The translations under genes were made by a program, and so were the position numbers. Below the pieces are notes generated by a model that saw only the letters and a program-made list of their open reading frames with translations, searched no databases and was not told where the DNA came from. Below are positions 30,040 through 41,799 of a DNA stretch of 64,000 bases, one piece after another. The stretch is taken from contig JAGFBZ010000181.1 in the NCBI GenBank assembly GCA_018398805.1, positions 186,001 through 250,000 of the forward strand, read 5' to 3'. The DNA is from Hirundichthys speculiger (taxonomy: Eukaryota; Chordata; Actinopteri; Beloniformes; Exocoetidae). Position 1 is the first letter of the stretch. Each line of letters begins with the position of its first letter.

Positions 30040-30720
30040 TTAAGATGTCAGACAAAAATATGAAACCAACTGTAAGGTAGTATGCACATCAACAAATGTC
30101 AAACAATAAATATTCAAATTAAAGGTGCCCAATCTCTTACATATAATGGTATATTATAGAGCTGAACGATTTCGAAAAAAATATCTAATTCTGATTATGT
30201 TTTCAGTAATATTGCAATTGCCCATATGATTTGCATTGTCAGAGGGAATTAAGGGCAGTGAATGGTGACCACGGATAAAACGTAAAAAAAAAAAAACAAA
30301 AAAACCTCAAAACAAAATGTCTCCATCCTGCTTGTGTAGTGTAATCCAAGTGTCCACGAGCCATGTCTCCATTCTCTGCCATTGTACTGGATGAGGCTGC
30401 TACCCTCTTTTCTCCTAAAACTTCAGGATTGTTTTGCCTACATGAACTGACCTAAACTGACTGCGTTGTTATTTCAGTTACTGTGTTAGTAGGCATATCA
30501 GAGACCCAAATAAAAAAAAAAGTGATTTTTTTTTTCATAATATGACCCATTTAACATGCTGACTCAGAAGGTAAACAATCGACAAACTTGGAGGTTGTAA
30601 AATGATGTAAAAATGATTATCTTTAGTAGGTTGTCTCTTGCTTTTGAAAAATGTCATAAGAACAGTATTTATGTTTGTAATATTTGAGGCTTTAAAACTG
30701 GTTTCATGATTTGTCTTTCA

Positions 30721-30853
30721 GATCCAGGATGAGTTTCACAGAATCACGAGGGTGCATCTTGAATCGAAGTTCATGTCCAAGCTGGATGAATATACTCCTC
30801 GGCTTCTGAACCTCTTCCCCTTAAACATAACGTACTTTTATGTGATTGATTAA
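30721..30853 (+). pseudogene. Possible stray terminal exon (SAMD3-like fragment)
   Basis: After a TTTGTCTTTCAG acceptor a frame reads IQDEFHRITRVHLESKF, then LDEYTPRLLNLF, and stops near 30853. I recall a similar E-x-x-R-I-T-x-x-x-L pattern with D-x-x-x-x-LL-LF in SAMD3-like fish proteins spread by transposons. No neighbouring exon was found. This is a weak call. Confidence 0.3.
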
Positions 30854-31160
30854 AAAAAAATGTTGAAGCAGGCTTAACTGAGTCCCAGTTAATTGTTGTT
30901 CATGTGATGGTTCTAAAAAATCATATTAACCATACTTTGAGCGAAGTGGCATCATGTTTTTGATTTGATACTGATATAGTATATTGCCCCTTCTCTGTTT
31001 TATTGTTGTATTTTGGCATTTTGCACTTGTTGAGTGCTGGATAAACATGTTTTTAAAAATTGCACAAATAAATGTTTATCTGCTGCTATTTTATGCATTG
31101 TAATCTGTTTATGTTTCTTGATGCCACAGTTTACTTAAATTTGGTCAGGATATTTGGTAA
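30854..31160. other. Non-coding AT-rich stretch
   Basis: Contains AATAAA at about 31067, which could serve the exon-like fragment upstream. Nothing else is recognised. Confidence 0.35.
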
Positions 31161-31165
31161 ATTAG

Positions 31166-31765
31166 ACACAGAAAAATTATGGCAACAAAGTGACATTCAA
31201 TATTATTGAATAGATTTAAAGTCCTGTGATAGAAATTAAAAATGAAAATCAAACAATTATTTTAGGTACAGATAAATAAGAACAACAGTGTAAATGTGTT
31301 GAATTAAGTAACAATATGCTAGAATATGAGTTGATATAATTTATTTTATTTACTTCATCCAAATAATTTTTTTGCAGATATTTAGTAAATATAAATCAAT
31401 TTCACCCATATAATTGATAAACATAAGCCAGTTTTGCCTAGATTATCAGTAAATATGAATCAGTTTCCCCCATATATTTAGTAAATCTAAATTATTTTTG
31501 CTCAGATACTTAGTAAATATAAATCAGCTTTCCTTGTGAAATTGACTCGGATTTACTAAATATTTTTTGGCGATATAACTCATCATTTGGCATGCTATTA
31601 CTAAATCCAACTCATTTCAACTGTTGCTTTTATTAAGATCTACCTAATTTTTTTTGTTTGAGTTAAGTTAATGTATTCAATACTTTTTAATCAAATTGTA
31701 GAACTTAAAATCTATTCAATTATATTATGTGTCACTTTGTTGCCACAATTTTTTTAAGTAACCAT
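31166..31765. mobile_element. Fold-back MITE with TTTAGTAAATAT repeats
   Basis: TGGCAACAAAGTGACA near 31180 recurs inverted as TGTCACTTTGTTGCCA near 31728, and the match extends into GAATAGATTT/AAATCTATTC. Between the arms are four or five degenerate copies of a roughly 40-60-bp unit containing TTTAGTAAATATAAATCAG. No coding is present. Confidence 0.65.
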
Positions 31766-31864
31766 TGGTCATATTTTTCTCAGTGTATTTTTAGAGCTGT
31801 AATTGTTCAAGTCCTGGTAGCAGCTCTGCTGTTGCTTGGTTTTCTGTTCTGTTTCTGTATAGTA

Positions 31865-32760
31865 TTGTTGACTTTTGCTAATTCAATTTAATTCAATTCA
31901 ATTTTATTTGTATAGTGTCTGCTACAATGTCAATTGTCTCCATTACAGAGACCCAGATCATGATCAAGCAAATATCATTAACTAAAATTATAATATTAAA
32001 TCCAAATCCAGGATAATGGCAAGTAAAAAAAACTCCCACAGAGGGAGAAAAAAACCTTTAAGCCAAACAGTGACAAGAAAAAACTCCACTTTAAGAGAAA
32101 GAAACCTTGAACAGGACCTGGATCATATGGGGGGACCTTCCTGATGAAGACCAGCCGAGTAGAGAAAGAAAAGAGGAGAGACAGGACAGAGAGAGGATGG
32201 AGGACAGAGGACAGAGAGAGGACAGAGGACAGAGAGAGGATGGAGGACAGAGAGAGGACAGAGGACAGAGAGAGGATGGAGGACAGAGAGAGGAGAGCAC
32301 ACAAATGACTAAATATAATGACCATATAAACATAAACAGATGGAGGCAGCAGCACTGGGATGAGATGGCCAGAGGACCAGGTCGCCGATCACCACGCCAG
32401 TCGGCACCCAAACACAAGTGGAGGAGAACCCCGGGATGGACAGAGGATGGAACTGCAAGTTAGCATGAAACCCAGGAAACTCTGGCCTGTAAATACACAG
32501 AAAGAAAAGGGGGCAAAACAGTACAACAAACCACAGGAAAGTAAAGAAAATGGAGCACAGTTTCAGTAACAAGGTCCTCCCAAATAATTATGAATGAGCT
32601 GGAGGAGGAGGAAGGGAGGAAGAAAGGGAAGAAAAAGGAGAAGAGCAGTGGAGACACCACTCAGCAGATCATGTTGGCGTCCCCCTGCAGTCTAGTCTGA
32701 GCTACTACAACTATGGATATAACTATTAGCCCCTACACACTATAGTTTAGACTAACTGTA
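31865..32760. repeat. Dispersed fish repeat, copy 1, carrying a minisatellite
   Basis: Begins AATTCAATTTTATTTGTATA and continues with ACTCCCACAG, AAACCTTTAAGCCAAACAGT and CTGATGAAGACCAGCCG, all of which recur in the same order at 50190-50440. A short tandem array of GAGGATGGAGGACAGAGA units lies at about 32190-32300. The part right of the array has no match in copy 2 within the window. Confidence 0.75.
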
Positions 32761-32919
32761 GGCTTTACTGAACAGAAATGTTTTCAATTTAGTTTTAAAG
32801 ATGGAGATGGAGATACCTGTTCACAGATGCCAGAAGTTGGTCGACTCCATACAACACAGATGTGAAGCGGTTCTCAGAAACAGTGGCTATACAACTAAAT
32901 ATTAGTTTAGTGATTCATA

Positions 32920-33191
32920 GGAATGCTGAATCCTGGATATTTTTCAGTTTATACAGTAAATATTTGAGTTTGTAAAGTAAAATGCAGACACTGCTATTTT
33001 TTTGAACAGCCCAACGTTCATTTTTCTTCATTTTCTGTAAAGTGAGTAAAGAATTTCTGTTTTTTTCTTCATGTTTTGATTTAGAATATAATGTGCAGTG
33101 TTCCCAATGCATGGAAATAAAAACCATTATAAGGATTTTGGGCTTTACTCAATTTTTTGAACAGACTGCTATTATTTTGAACACAACTGTA
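32920..33191 (-). mobile_element. DNA-transposon/MITE fragment
   Basis: The right edge, read on minus, is ACAGTTGTGTTCAAAATAAT, followed by the family sequence in which TTCAAAAAATTGAGTAAAG recurs. This end type is frequent in fish genomes. The left end is not defined. Confidence 0.5.
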
Positions 33192-34567
33192 TAGGGAGAA
33201 ACTCACATTTTTTGATGTTGAGGAATAATCCGGATGCTTTGGAGAAAACTGAAATAGTATTCAGAGTCTCAGTCACCATCGATTTATCTTTTAAAAAGAT
33301 AGCTGTGTTATCTGCAAACTGGCTTATTTTAAATTCTCTGTTGAAAATTGTAATTCCTTGAATATTCCTTGAATTATTAGTAAGTAAAGTTAGCAATTGT
33401 GTTGCCGTTATTAAGAGCTTTGGTGAAATAGGGCAGCCCTGACGAATACCATGCATCACTGTGAATCTAGGAGTTATCCCAGGATTCAGAGAGACAAAAC
33501 TGCTGATGTCAGTGTATAACATTTCAACAATATTACAGAAATTGACCCCAAACCCTAAAAAGTGTAGAGTTCTCAACAAAAAAGGGTGCTCAACAGTATC
33601 AAAAGCCTTGAAAAAATCTAAAAAAAAAAAAGAACAAAACTGTTAGTTTTAATGTAGTCGCTATAATCTAATAAATCAAGAATCAGTCGAGTATGATTAT
33701 GTATGTTTCTAACCTTAACAAAAGCTGACTGACACTCATCAATTACGTTTTTTAAACCCATATCCAGTCTAATAGAATATATGTGTGCTAATAATTTGTA
33801 GTCATTACACAACAATGTTATTGGCCTCCAGTTGTCAAGAAAAAGTTTGTCCTTGTTGGGTTTTGGTATTAGGGTGATAATACCTTGTTTCATGGTAGAA
33901 GACAAGTGTCCAGTTGAGATGCATTACAAAAAGGCATTATAAAGCAATTCTCTAATATCTTCCCAAAAAAAGACATAAAATTCCACTGTTAGTCCATTAA
34001 GTCCTGGAGACTTCCTTTTTGACATCCGATTGATTGCTATGTCAAGTTCTTCGATTTTAAGGCCATCCTCCATATGCTGCACAAAGCTTTCATCAATTTT
34101 TTTTCAAAGCCCCTAAATTTGTTAAACAATGAATCACAATCTTCCGTTGAAAATTTAGACTTATATAAATTATCATAAAAAGTTCTTATTTCTTCATTGA
34201 CCTGTTTTTGATCATCAACGACATTACTATTAATTAGTAATTTATGAATTTTCCTTTTTTGTTTGTCTGTTTCTCCAGACTGAAGAAATAGGAAGTGCTT
34301 TTTTTCACCTTCCTCTAACCAACGTGATCTTGATTGAATAAATGTCCCTTTAGCCTTTTCCAGATATGGATTGTCCAATTGGTTTTGTAGATTCTGCAAT
34401 TTAATTTGCTCGTCTAATACCAAATCTGTTTTGTGACACAGATTGTTGATTTCACAAATAAGATTTTGTTGTTTTTTCTGTCTAGAAATCAATTTACTAA
34501 CACTAATAGCAATTTCCCTAATTTTAAATTTGAACCATTCCCATTTCATTAAAGGTGACAATTCCAA
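33172..34567 (-). pseudogene. L1/Tx1-like LINE ORF2 fragment (RT)
   Basis: Three frames, broken by shifts, cover the pre-RT region (34037-34567, with RSRWLEEGEKKHFLFL), the RT start (33618-33905, KQGIITLIPKPNKDK and NWRPITLL) and the RT palm (33172-33579, GIRQGCPISPKL and KASGLFLN). The catalytic block reads QFADNTAIFL where active L1-type RTs have A-D-D. Asn is encoded at 33307-33309. The element is truncated at both ends and inactive. Confidence 0.82.
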
Positions 34568-34605
34568 GTCAACATTTTATTTTAGTATGTTTTTAACCTC
34601 AGTAC

Positions 34606-34785
34606 GGGGGGGACGTTTCTATGGAGCACCGCTCTGCTCTTTATTTCCGGTAACAGCAGAGAGGGAACGTTTTCTATGGAGCACCGCTCTGCTCTTTATT
34701 TCCGGTGACAGCAGAGAGGGAACGTTTTCTATGGAGCACCGCTCTGCTCTTTATTTCCGGTGCGGCAGAGGGGAACGTTTCTTTT
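34606..34785. repeat. 55-bp tandem array (about 3.3 units) with ETS-core motifs
   Basis: Each unit contains GAGCACCGCTCTGCTC and TTTATTTCCGGTGACAG, with the ETS-core ACCGGAAA on the opposite strand. Two more units of the same array lie at 38930-39028, directly before ndufb7. The interval between is filled by L1-like insertions. Confidence 0.85.
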
Positions 34786-35692
34786 TCTTTTTTTTTTTTT
34801 TGCATCGCTCTTTTTTTTTTTTATTATTGAACACAAACAATTTTGAACAAAAAAACACCAGTAGAGGAGATACAGTATAAGGCATTATAACAATCAAAAA
34901 ACAAAACAACAACAAATATGTAGGGGGTAGTGATGAAAGACACTTACAAACTAAAAATAAAAGAAAAACAAATATACTTAAAATTTAAAAATAAAAGTAA
35001 AGTAGTAAAAGGCAAAGAGCATCAACATTTCAAAATAAAACAGGATTAAAATAAAAGATATTTTGATATATCAGCTGCTAATTTTTTTGCATAATTACTT
35101 GAATTTGTTTACTTCAGAGAGACCGAAAAAAGTTTGAAATCATTTAAAAAACATTGAAAACAGGGTTTCATTTTCCTCCACTTGCAACAGTGGATGTGAT
35201 ATTTAGCAAGTAACAGAATGACATTCACCAAAAAAGACACTAATTTGTCCATGATATCCATTTAAACAATAATATTGGAGATTTCAATAGTTGGGATGTC
35301 ATTAATTTTTAGAGATAACCAATTTCTAATTTCATGCCAAAAGATTTGAGTGACAGGACACGATAAAAACATGTGATCAAGCGATTCCTCAGATTTATTA
35401 CAAAAAGTACAGGGGTCAACTTCAAATTTAAATCTTTCTCTCAAAAATGCAGCAGTTGGATAAATTGTATTAATCAATTTAAAATTAGTTTCTTTGACTT
35501 TGGGGGCAATTGGCCATTTGATATAATATGACATTAGTAGACAAACTTATCGACTGTGAAATGTCAGAGTAACCCCCTGTGATAGTCAATAAATGACCTC
35601 GATTTAAAGACAGAACTTTTAAACTTGTTATTACATTTCTAATCCAATAAACCATACTCCTCAATAATTAACATAGGCAATACTGACTCAAT
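34786..35692 (-). pseudogene. L1-like LINE 3' end (minus) inserted in the array
   Basis: A poly(T) tract at about 34786-34820 marks the 3' tail of a minus-strand insertion. Further in, a minus frame (35262-35534) encodes the L1 C-terminal zinc region (CTFCNKSEESLDHMFLSC, a C-x2-C...H...C pattern). The array sequence GAGGGGAACGTTTCT just left of the tail reappears as GAGGGAACGTTTCT at about 38933, consistent with a target duplication. Confidence 0.7.
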
Positions 35693-35865
35693 ACTTCCAT
35701 ACAATAAGTAGCAAAAGAAGTTTTCACTTTCTACAGTATTCTTTATAAATCGTCATATTCAGAACAAAATGCCTCATCCTTCCTCAATAAAATACAAAAC
35801 TTAATTCCTGCAATTGATGAAAACCTCAAAGAAACATGTGATGAGGAAATAAGAATCACAGAACT

Positions 35866-35997
35866 TGAATGAATGAATGAAAATGAAAATGAAATGAAAA
35901 TGAAATGAATGAAAATGAATGAAATGAAAATGAAAATGAAAATGAAAAATACTTTATTTATCCCATAAAGGGAAATTCAATGGAGTAAGGGCTCTCT

Positions 35998-36039
<42 letters not shown>

Positions 36040-36275
36040 AAAAAACAGACAGAAATAATAATATAATAACAGGTGTTAGGTCTTGTTGTGGAGGCTGATG
36101 GCTGCTGGCAGGAATGATCTTCTGTATCTTTCCGTCTTGCAACGGACCTGAAGAAGCCTCTCACTGAACACACTCTGTTGTTTGATCACTGTGTCGTGGA
36201 GAGGGTGTGAAGAGTCCTTCCTCATCTTCATCAGCTTGTGCAGCATTCTTTTTTGTACAATCAGTTCCATTGACG
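35866..36275 (-). repeat. L2/CR1-like LINE 3' end nested in the L1
   Basis: On minus it encodes [20 protein letters not shown], the usual C-terminus of L2-clade ORF2, then a poly(A)-like tract, CTTTATGGGATAAATAAAG-type tail and GAAT/GAAAAT repeats. A close copy lies at 39533-39950. Confidence 0.75.
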
Positions 36276-36366
36276 GTGCAATAAAAAAAATGGCATCTGA
36301 TCGCTCACCAGGACCAGATGGTTTAACAACTAATTTTTAAAACATTTTTGGGAAGACTTAAAATGT

Positions 36367-38610
36367 ATGTTGTTCCAAGCTATTAATGAATGTATTGACC
36401 AAAAAGAGCTGATGGAAACAATGAAACAGGGCGTAATTAAGTTAATTCCAAAACCTGGGAAAGACAAGAAAATTTTAAGCAATTTAAGACCTATTACAAT
36501 TTTAAATACTGATTACAAAATTTTGACAACAGTTCTGGCAACGAGATTAAAAACGGGAATATCTGAGTTCATTATCCCAACACAATCTGGTTTTCTCAAA
36601 GGTAGATCCAAACATAACAATATCCGCCTGGTCCTGGATCTTATTGATTATAAGCACTTAATTGAGGAAGACGCTCTTATACTATTTTTAGACTTCCAGA
36701 AAGCCTTTGATTCGGTAGAACATATATTCATTATTAACACTTTGAAACAATTTGGCTTTGGAAATAAGTTTACTGATATGATAACAATGCTTTATACCAG
36801 AATCAACAGCTGCATTTCTCTTCCAGAAGGTACATGCCCCAGATTTAATGTAGAACGGGGAATTAGACAAGGATGCAGTATCTCTATACTTCTATTCATT
36901 ACTGTCACAGAATTATTAGCCATAGCTATTAAAAACTCAAATGTTGAAGGATTAAGCATTAATGATAACAAGTTGATTATAAGTCAGCTAGCTGACAATA
37001 CAACTATATTCTTAAAAAATAGAGAACAAATACCACTTGCTTTAGAAGTTATAGAGCAATTTTCAAAAGCATCTGGTCTGAAATTGAATCTGAGTAAATG
37101 CGAACTTATGAGTATCCACAACTGCCCTGATTCCTCAATGTATAATATACCAGTCAAGGCCGATGTAAAATATCTAGGTATCTGGATCTCTAAAGAGTCA
37201 GACACTAGCATAAAAAAGAATATTCAAAACAATGTTGACTAATGCAGTAAGACATTAAACCATTGGCTGCAAAGGGATTTAACATTATTGGGCAGAACAA
37301 TGTTAACAAAAATTGAATCCCTCTCTAGATTAATCTACCCTGCGTACTCTCTTGCTATTTCCCAAAGACAAATTAAGGAGATTAACAGAATTAATTTTAA
37401 CTTTATTTGGAAGAATAAACATCATTACATCAGAAAGGGAGACTTGTTGAAAGATTATGGAGATGGTGGACTTAAAGCAATTGATTTCGAAATCATGAAT
37501 GGGGTATTAAAAATTAAATGGCTCCAGACTTTTTTAAAGAATGGAAATGACATATGGTTCTCATTACCCTCATTTATATTTGATAAAGTAGGAGGTATTC
37601 GGTTTTTACTTACATGTGATTTTGAAATTACTAAGTTGCCTATAAAACTATCCAATTTTCATCAACAGGTATTGTTACAATGGAAAATGATTTTCAAACA
37701 CAATTTTAACCCTCATAATGTTACATTGTGGAATAACAGAGTTATATTGAGCTGGAGGAAATCTATTTTTATGGGAAGCTGGTTGGAGAAGGGTATTTGG
37801 TCTATTGCACATTTAATGGACAATCACGGTAATATTCTTGAACTGGAGGAATTCAATAATAGACATAATATTGAATGCTCCATTGAAGAATACAAAAAAG
37901 TAAAACAAAACATTCCAAGTGCCTTTATTCAAATAGTGAAAAATAGTTTGAGGTCCATAGGATCACTAAGATTGCCCAAACTTAAAATTAATGATGTAGA
38001 TCTCAAGAATCACAAATGTCATAATAAATTCCTTAGACAATCCTTTGTAAACTCCATATATCCGGGAAAAACAAGAAGTACTCTTCTTCTCCAAAATTAC
38101 AACAAATTTGACAGGTCAACGATCAGAACAACATTTTTAAAATTTCCACTCCCTCCGAAATATAAGGAGATTCACTTTAAAATGATAAATGGCATATATC
38201 CATCCAATGAATTCTTGAAAAAAAGATTTAAATTTCAGGTTGAAAATTGTCAAATGTGTGGTGTAAATCTGGAAACAACAGAACATCTATTTTTTGGATG
38301 TAGAATTATCCAGGATATATGGAGATGTCTCTATGATTTGCTGTTCTCCAAGTCCATAGAAATCGATGTCTTCTCTTACCAGAATATTCAAATGGGTGTG
38401 ATCCTCAAAGTTAAAGAAACTGAATTCTTGGTTAACAATCTCATCATAGTAACAAAATTTTACATACATAAATGCAGATGCTCTAAAACTCCCCTCTCAT
38501 GGCCTGCACTTAAGAATGAACTTATTTTGCTTCAAAAATGTCTAAAAAAAATTGATAAAGTCCAAGCTCAGAAACTATACACACTTATAGACAATCTTCA
38601 ATTGAATTGA
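36367..38610 (+). pseudogene. L1-like ORF2: RT and C-terminal domain, one in-frame stop
   Basis: A 747-codon stretch in a single frame is interrupted only by TAA at 37240-37242. RT blocks: KQGVIKLIPKPGKDKK (RT1), FLDFQKAFDSVEH (first catalytic Asp intact), GIRQGCSISI (motif B, with a usual Pro changed) and QLADNTTIFL, where the second catalytic Asp is Asn (36997-36999). The rest is the long L1 C-terminal region with a zinc-knuckle-like CQMCGVNLETTEHLFFGC near residue 640. Upstream, ASDRSPGPDGL near 36293 belongs to the same protein but is displaced by a small frame change. The endonuclease domain is absent. The RT should be inactive. Confidence 0.88.
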
Positions 38611-38858
38611 ACCCCCTGTCTATTCATTTATTTATTTAATTATTTATTTTTACGTTTTATTTATTTCTTTAACGATATTTATGTTTGTTTGTTTTTTTTC
38701 TTATTACTATTATTTAATTTATTCATTCTTTTCAACGGTGCTCAATAGTTATTAAGATATCTTTTGACTCAATATTCTGGAGGTGTGATTTTCCTTTAAT
38801 TGTAATCTGCTCATATGATCAGTAATGAGTATGTCATTTTTTTGTACTTGTTTTGTTC

Positions 38859-38893
<35 letters not shown>

Positions 38894-38929
38894 TCCATAC
38901 AATAGGGCATTTTAATCAAATGAGGGAAC

Positions 38930-39165
38930 GTTTCTATAGAGCACCGCTCTGCTCTTTATTTCCGGTGACAGCAGAGAGGGAACGTTTCTATAGAGCACCG
39001 CTCTGCTCTTTATTTCCGGTGACAGGCGGAAGTAGTCTCAGGATTTCTGTGGAGGTGACCGAATGGCAGATTGCAGAATAATTCTGTAAAGATTTGATCA
39101 GTGACGAACATAAGTAGGCGGAATATATCCATTTCAGCTGGTAGTGTGTGTAGGTCGCCCGTGCC
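38930..39165 (+). promoter_or_regulatory. ndufb7 promoter region with tandem ETS-type units
   Basis: Two 54-bp units (GAGCACCGCTCTGCTC ... TTTCCGGTGACAG) run straight into TTCCGGTGACAGGCGGAAGT, giving ETS/GABP-type cores on both strands 140-200 bp before the ATG. ETS sites are usual in promoters of nuclear respiratory-chain genes. The unit therefore looks like duplicated ndufb7 promoter DNA. The transcription start is not determined. Confidence 0.55.
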
Positions 39166-41695
39166 ATGGGAGCTCACCTTGCCAGGCGGTATGTCACCGA
39201 CACCGACACCGAGCCAGACCCAGCGAAGAAGTTCGAGTCTGAGGCGCAGTTCGGCTTCGCAGAGAGGAAAGAACGAGGTGGGTGTCCAACTGCTATTTAG
39301 GCTCCTCAGAACAGAAATTCAAACCGTTTAAATGTTTAATCAGACAATCAAGTCATTTCCCATCAATTATGTTTTTAGCTTTGCCACATACGAACTGTTT
39401 TTACTTCCACCTTACATGTAATGTGCTAGTTAGCCTAGCAGCTAATTGAGAAGATAAATCCGCATACTTTGGCCTGAGTTCTTTTTTCCGAACCTATATG
39501 AATTACAGCTTCACTGTAAGTCTTCAAACTTGAAATGAAATGAAATGAAAAATACTTTATTTATCCCATAAAGGAAAATTCAATGTAGTAAGGGCTCTCT
39601 TTTTTTATAATAATAATAATAATAATAATATAATAACAGGTGTTATGTCTTGTTGTGGAGGCTGATGGCTGCTGGCAGGAATGATCTTCTGTATCTTTCC
39701 GTCTTGCAACGGACCTGCAGAAGCCTCTCACTGAACACACTCTGTTGTTTGATCACTGTGTCATGGAGAGGGTGTGAAGAGTCCTCCATCATCTTCATCA
39801 GCTTGTGCAGCATTCTTTTTTGTACAATCAGCTCCAGCGGCTCCAGAGTTACACCCAGCACAGATCCAGCTTTCCTGATCAGTTTGTTGATTCTCTTCAG
39901 GTCTCTGGTTCTGATGCTGCTGCCAAACTTGGTAGAAACTTAATTTTTATACAGTATCCCAGTCTAATAGGCCACTGACATTGAGCTACAGCAGTAGACG
40001 GACTCGGGGGCGCAGTCTTTGGTTATATCTCATGAATATTCATTAGATTCAGGTTTATTTGTATAGTGCCCTTTCACACCGAAGTCATCTCTTTAATCCA
40101 TTAAAACGTGCTCCAATTCACTGTAGGCTAATTCATTCATAACCGACAGAGAATCATGGCAACAACCTACTAAATCTAACGTAAACAAACCACAAAGACA
40201 AAATTACGAATGTAAGATGAAAGCAACCTAACCCCTGAAATAAACATGAAACGGCTAAAATGAGGCACAAAAGGAGCAAAGACGGACAAAGTCAAAAGCA
40301 TAGACACACATCAATGTAAAGCAATCCAAATGAAAAAGTACAGTTAAAAGATGCAATTTGGCCATAAAATATTCAAAGAAGCTTACAGGACACCATGAAG
40401 GTGAAGGAGTGGAGAAGTTTTTTTTCATCTATTTATATAGTTTTTTGACTTCCTGGAATGAGGTTTCAGAAACCAAACTGACTGTGTCATTTATCTGTTT
40501 ATTTTTAAGAATTATCTGTTAATTCTTTTTATAAATGTATTAAAAAAAACACCAAACATGGCATATTCATCAAGTTCTACCTGTATAACAGCTGTCTGCT
40601 CAAAATAAAGGCCAGAATATCATATTAAATAGTTGGTACTTGTAAGAGGTCAAATACATGCCAGTAAAATAACTGTTATTTATCTGTTGGAAATAAATGG
40701 ATGTCTTGTTTATTTAAGAAAAAATGTTTTATCATAATTGTTATCTTATTACAGTGAAAACTCTTAAGTTTGATTATGTTGCAGTTACAGTTATTTTAAT
40801 GTATTAATGACATTACCATTACATTGTACCCTGTCCAAAAAACATTTTCAGTATGTATGACTAGTATTTTTTTTTTAAGTTAGTATATAAACCTTTTGTT
40901 AAGAGCACTCATCAGTATGTAGTTTGACTGGGTGAATTTCTATTCCTTCACCAGAGATGGTAGCGACCCAGGAGCAGATGAACTGGGCCCAGCTGCCAGT
41001 TGAGCAGAGAGACTACTGCGCCCATCACCTCCTGAAACTCATGAAGTGTAAGAGGGACAACTGGCCCAACTTCCTGGCCTGCAAGCATGAGAGGCACGAC
41101 TGGGACTACTGTCAACACCAGGAGTAAGTGTTTCATCTGCTTTTCTAGTTTGGATTTATCCCAGACCTATCCATTTCACAGGTTTTATACATTTCTGTGA
41201 GAGGAAAAACTGTAAATATTTTTGCAGTATGTAGTTTGTTCAGTAAAATAATGAGTACACAGTAATATGCAGTACTCTCACACCTGAGAATACATACCCC
41301 ATTCATTATTTCCAGTTAGTCACATTGTCATGTTTTTGAGCTTTCAAGCATAAACGCTAGACTTCTGCAGATTGCATCACAGTTCCTGTGAAAATATCCA
41401 GATTTCATTTGTGAGTATTTTAATGAAAACACAACATTAATCATTGAAATTCTCCTTCTTTATGACTGCTGTTCTTTAACATCATATGTTGAGACATCAA
41501 CGTGTAATTTAACATCACCTTTTTGAGAACCTTAACTTCAGACTGATCAAACTTTAATCTCGTCAGAAGTGATCAAGTATTTCCATGTTCTTTTCCCCTC
41601 TTCTCAGCTATGTGATGCGTATGAAGGAGTACGAGAGGGAGAGGAGGCTCCAGCTGAGGAAGAAGAGGATTGCAGCTCAGGCAGAAGCTGCATGA
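39166..41695 (+). CDS. ndufb7: NADH dehydrogenase 1 beta subcomplex subunit 7
   Basis: Three exons (39166-39277, 40955-41123, 41608-41695) with GT-AG junctions and matching phases give 122 residues, slightly short of the roughly 137 of the human protein. It is an accessory subunit of respiratory complex I on the intermembrane-space side of the inner membrane. Two CX9C motifs ([11 protein letters not shown] and [11 protein letters not shown]) form the CHCH fold held by two disulphides. The start MGAHL keeps Gly2, which is N-myristoylated in the mammalian protein. The C-terminus is a basic helix ([11 protein letters not shown]). The ATG has a good context (GCCATGG). It ends tail to tail with tecr, with a G-rich minisatellite in between. 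Confidence 0.97.
39533..39950 (-). repeat. L2/CR1-like LINE 3' end in ndufb7 intron 1
   Basis: Same family as 35866-36275, with a longer coding tail ([20 protein letters not shown] then the [11 protein letters not shown] block) and the tail sequence CTTTATTTATCCCATAAAGG. Confidence 0.8.
39951..40954. other. Remainder of ndufb7 intron 1
   Basis: No further element with clear ends is seen. It is AT-rich, ending with a pyrimidine tract and CAG acceptor. Confidence 0.6.
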
Positions 41696-41743
41696 TCAGT
41701 TTCTCTGATCCTGCTGTTTTGTATATACCTACCTACTGCTCAC

Positions 41744-41749
41744 ATTAAA
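41744..41749 (+). terminator. Probable ndufb7 poly(A) signal
   Basis: ATTAAA lies about 50 bp after the stop codon. This is the commonest variant signal. No AATAAA is closer. Confidence 0.6.
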
Positions 41750-41799
41750 CAATATTGTTCAAGCTCTAGAAACTCTAAGTACTTCTTTTATTGTTGATT

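Larger units (their letters stand above)
35707..38890 (+). mobile_element. L1-like LINE (plus), 5' truncated, with poly(A) tail and TSD
   Basis: Flanked by a perfect 14-bp duplication ACTTCCATACAATA (35693-35706 and 38891-38904). It ends in a roughly 28-bp A-run. The 5' truncation falls just upstream of RT (frame with SSYSEQNASSFLNKIQ near 35730). It is nested inside the minus-strand L1, and an L2-type fragment interrupts it at about 35866-36275. Confidence 0.88.
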
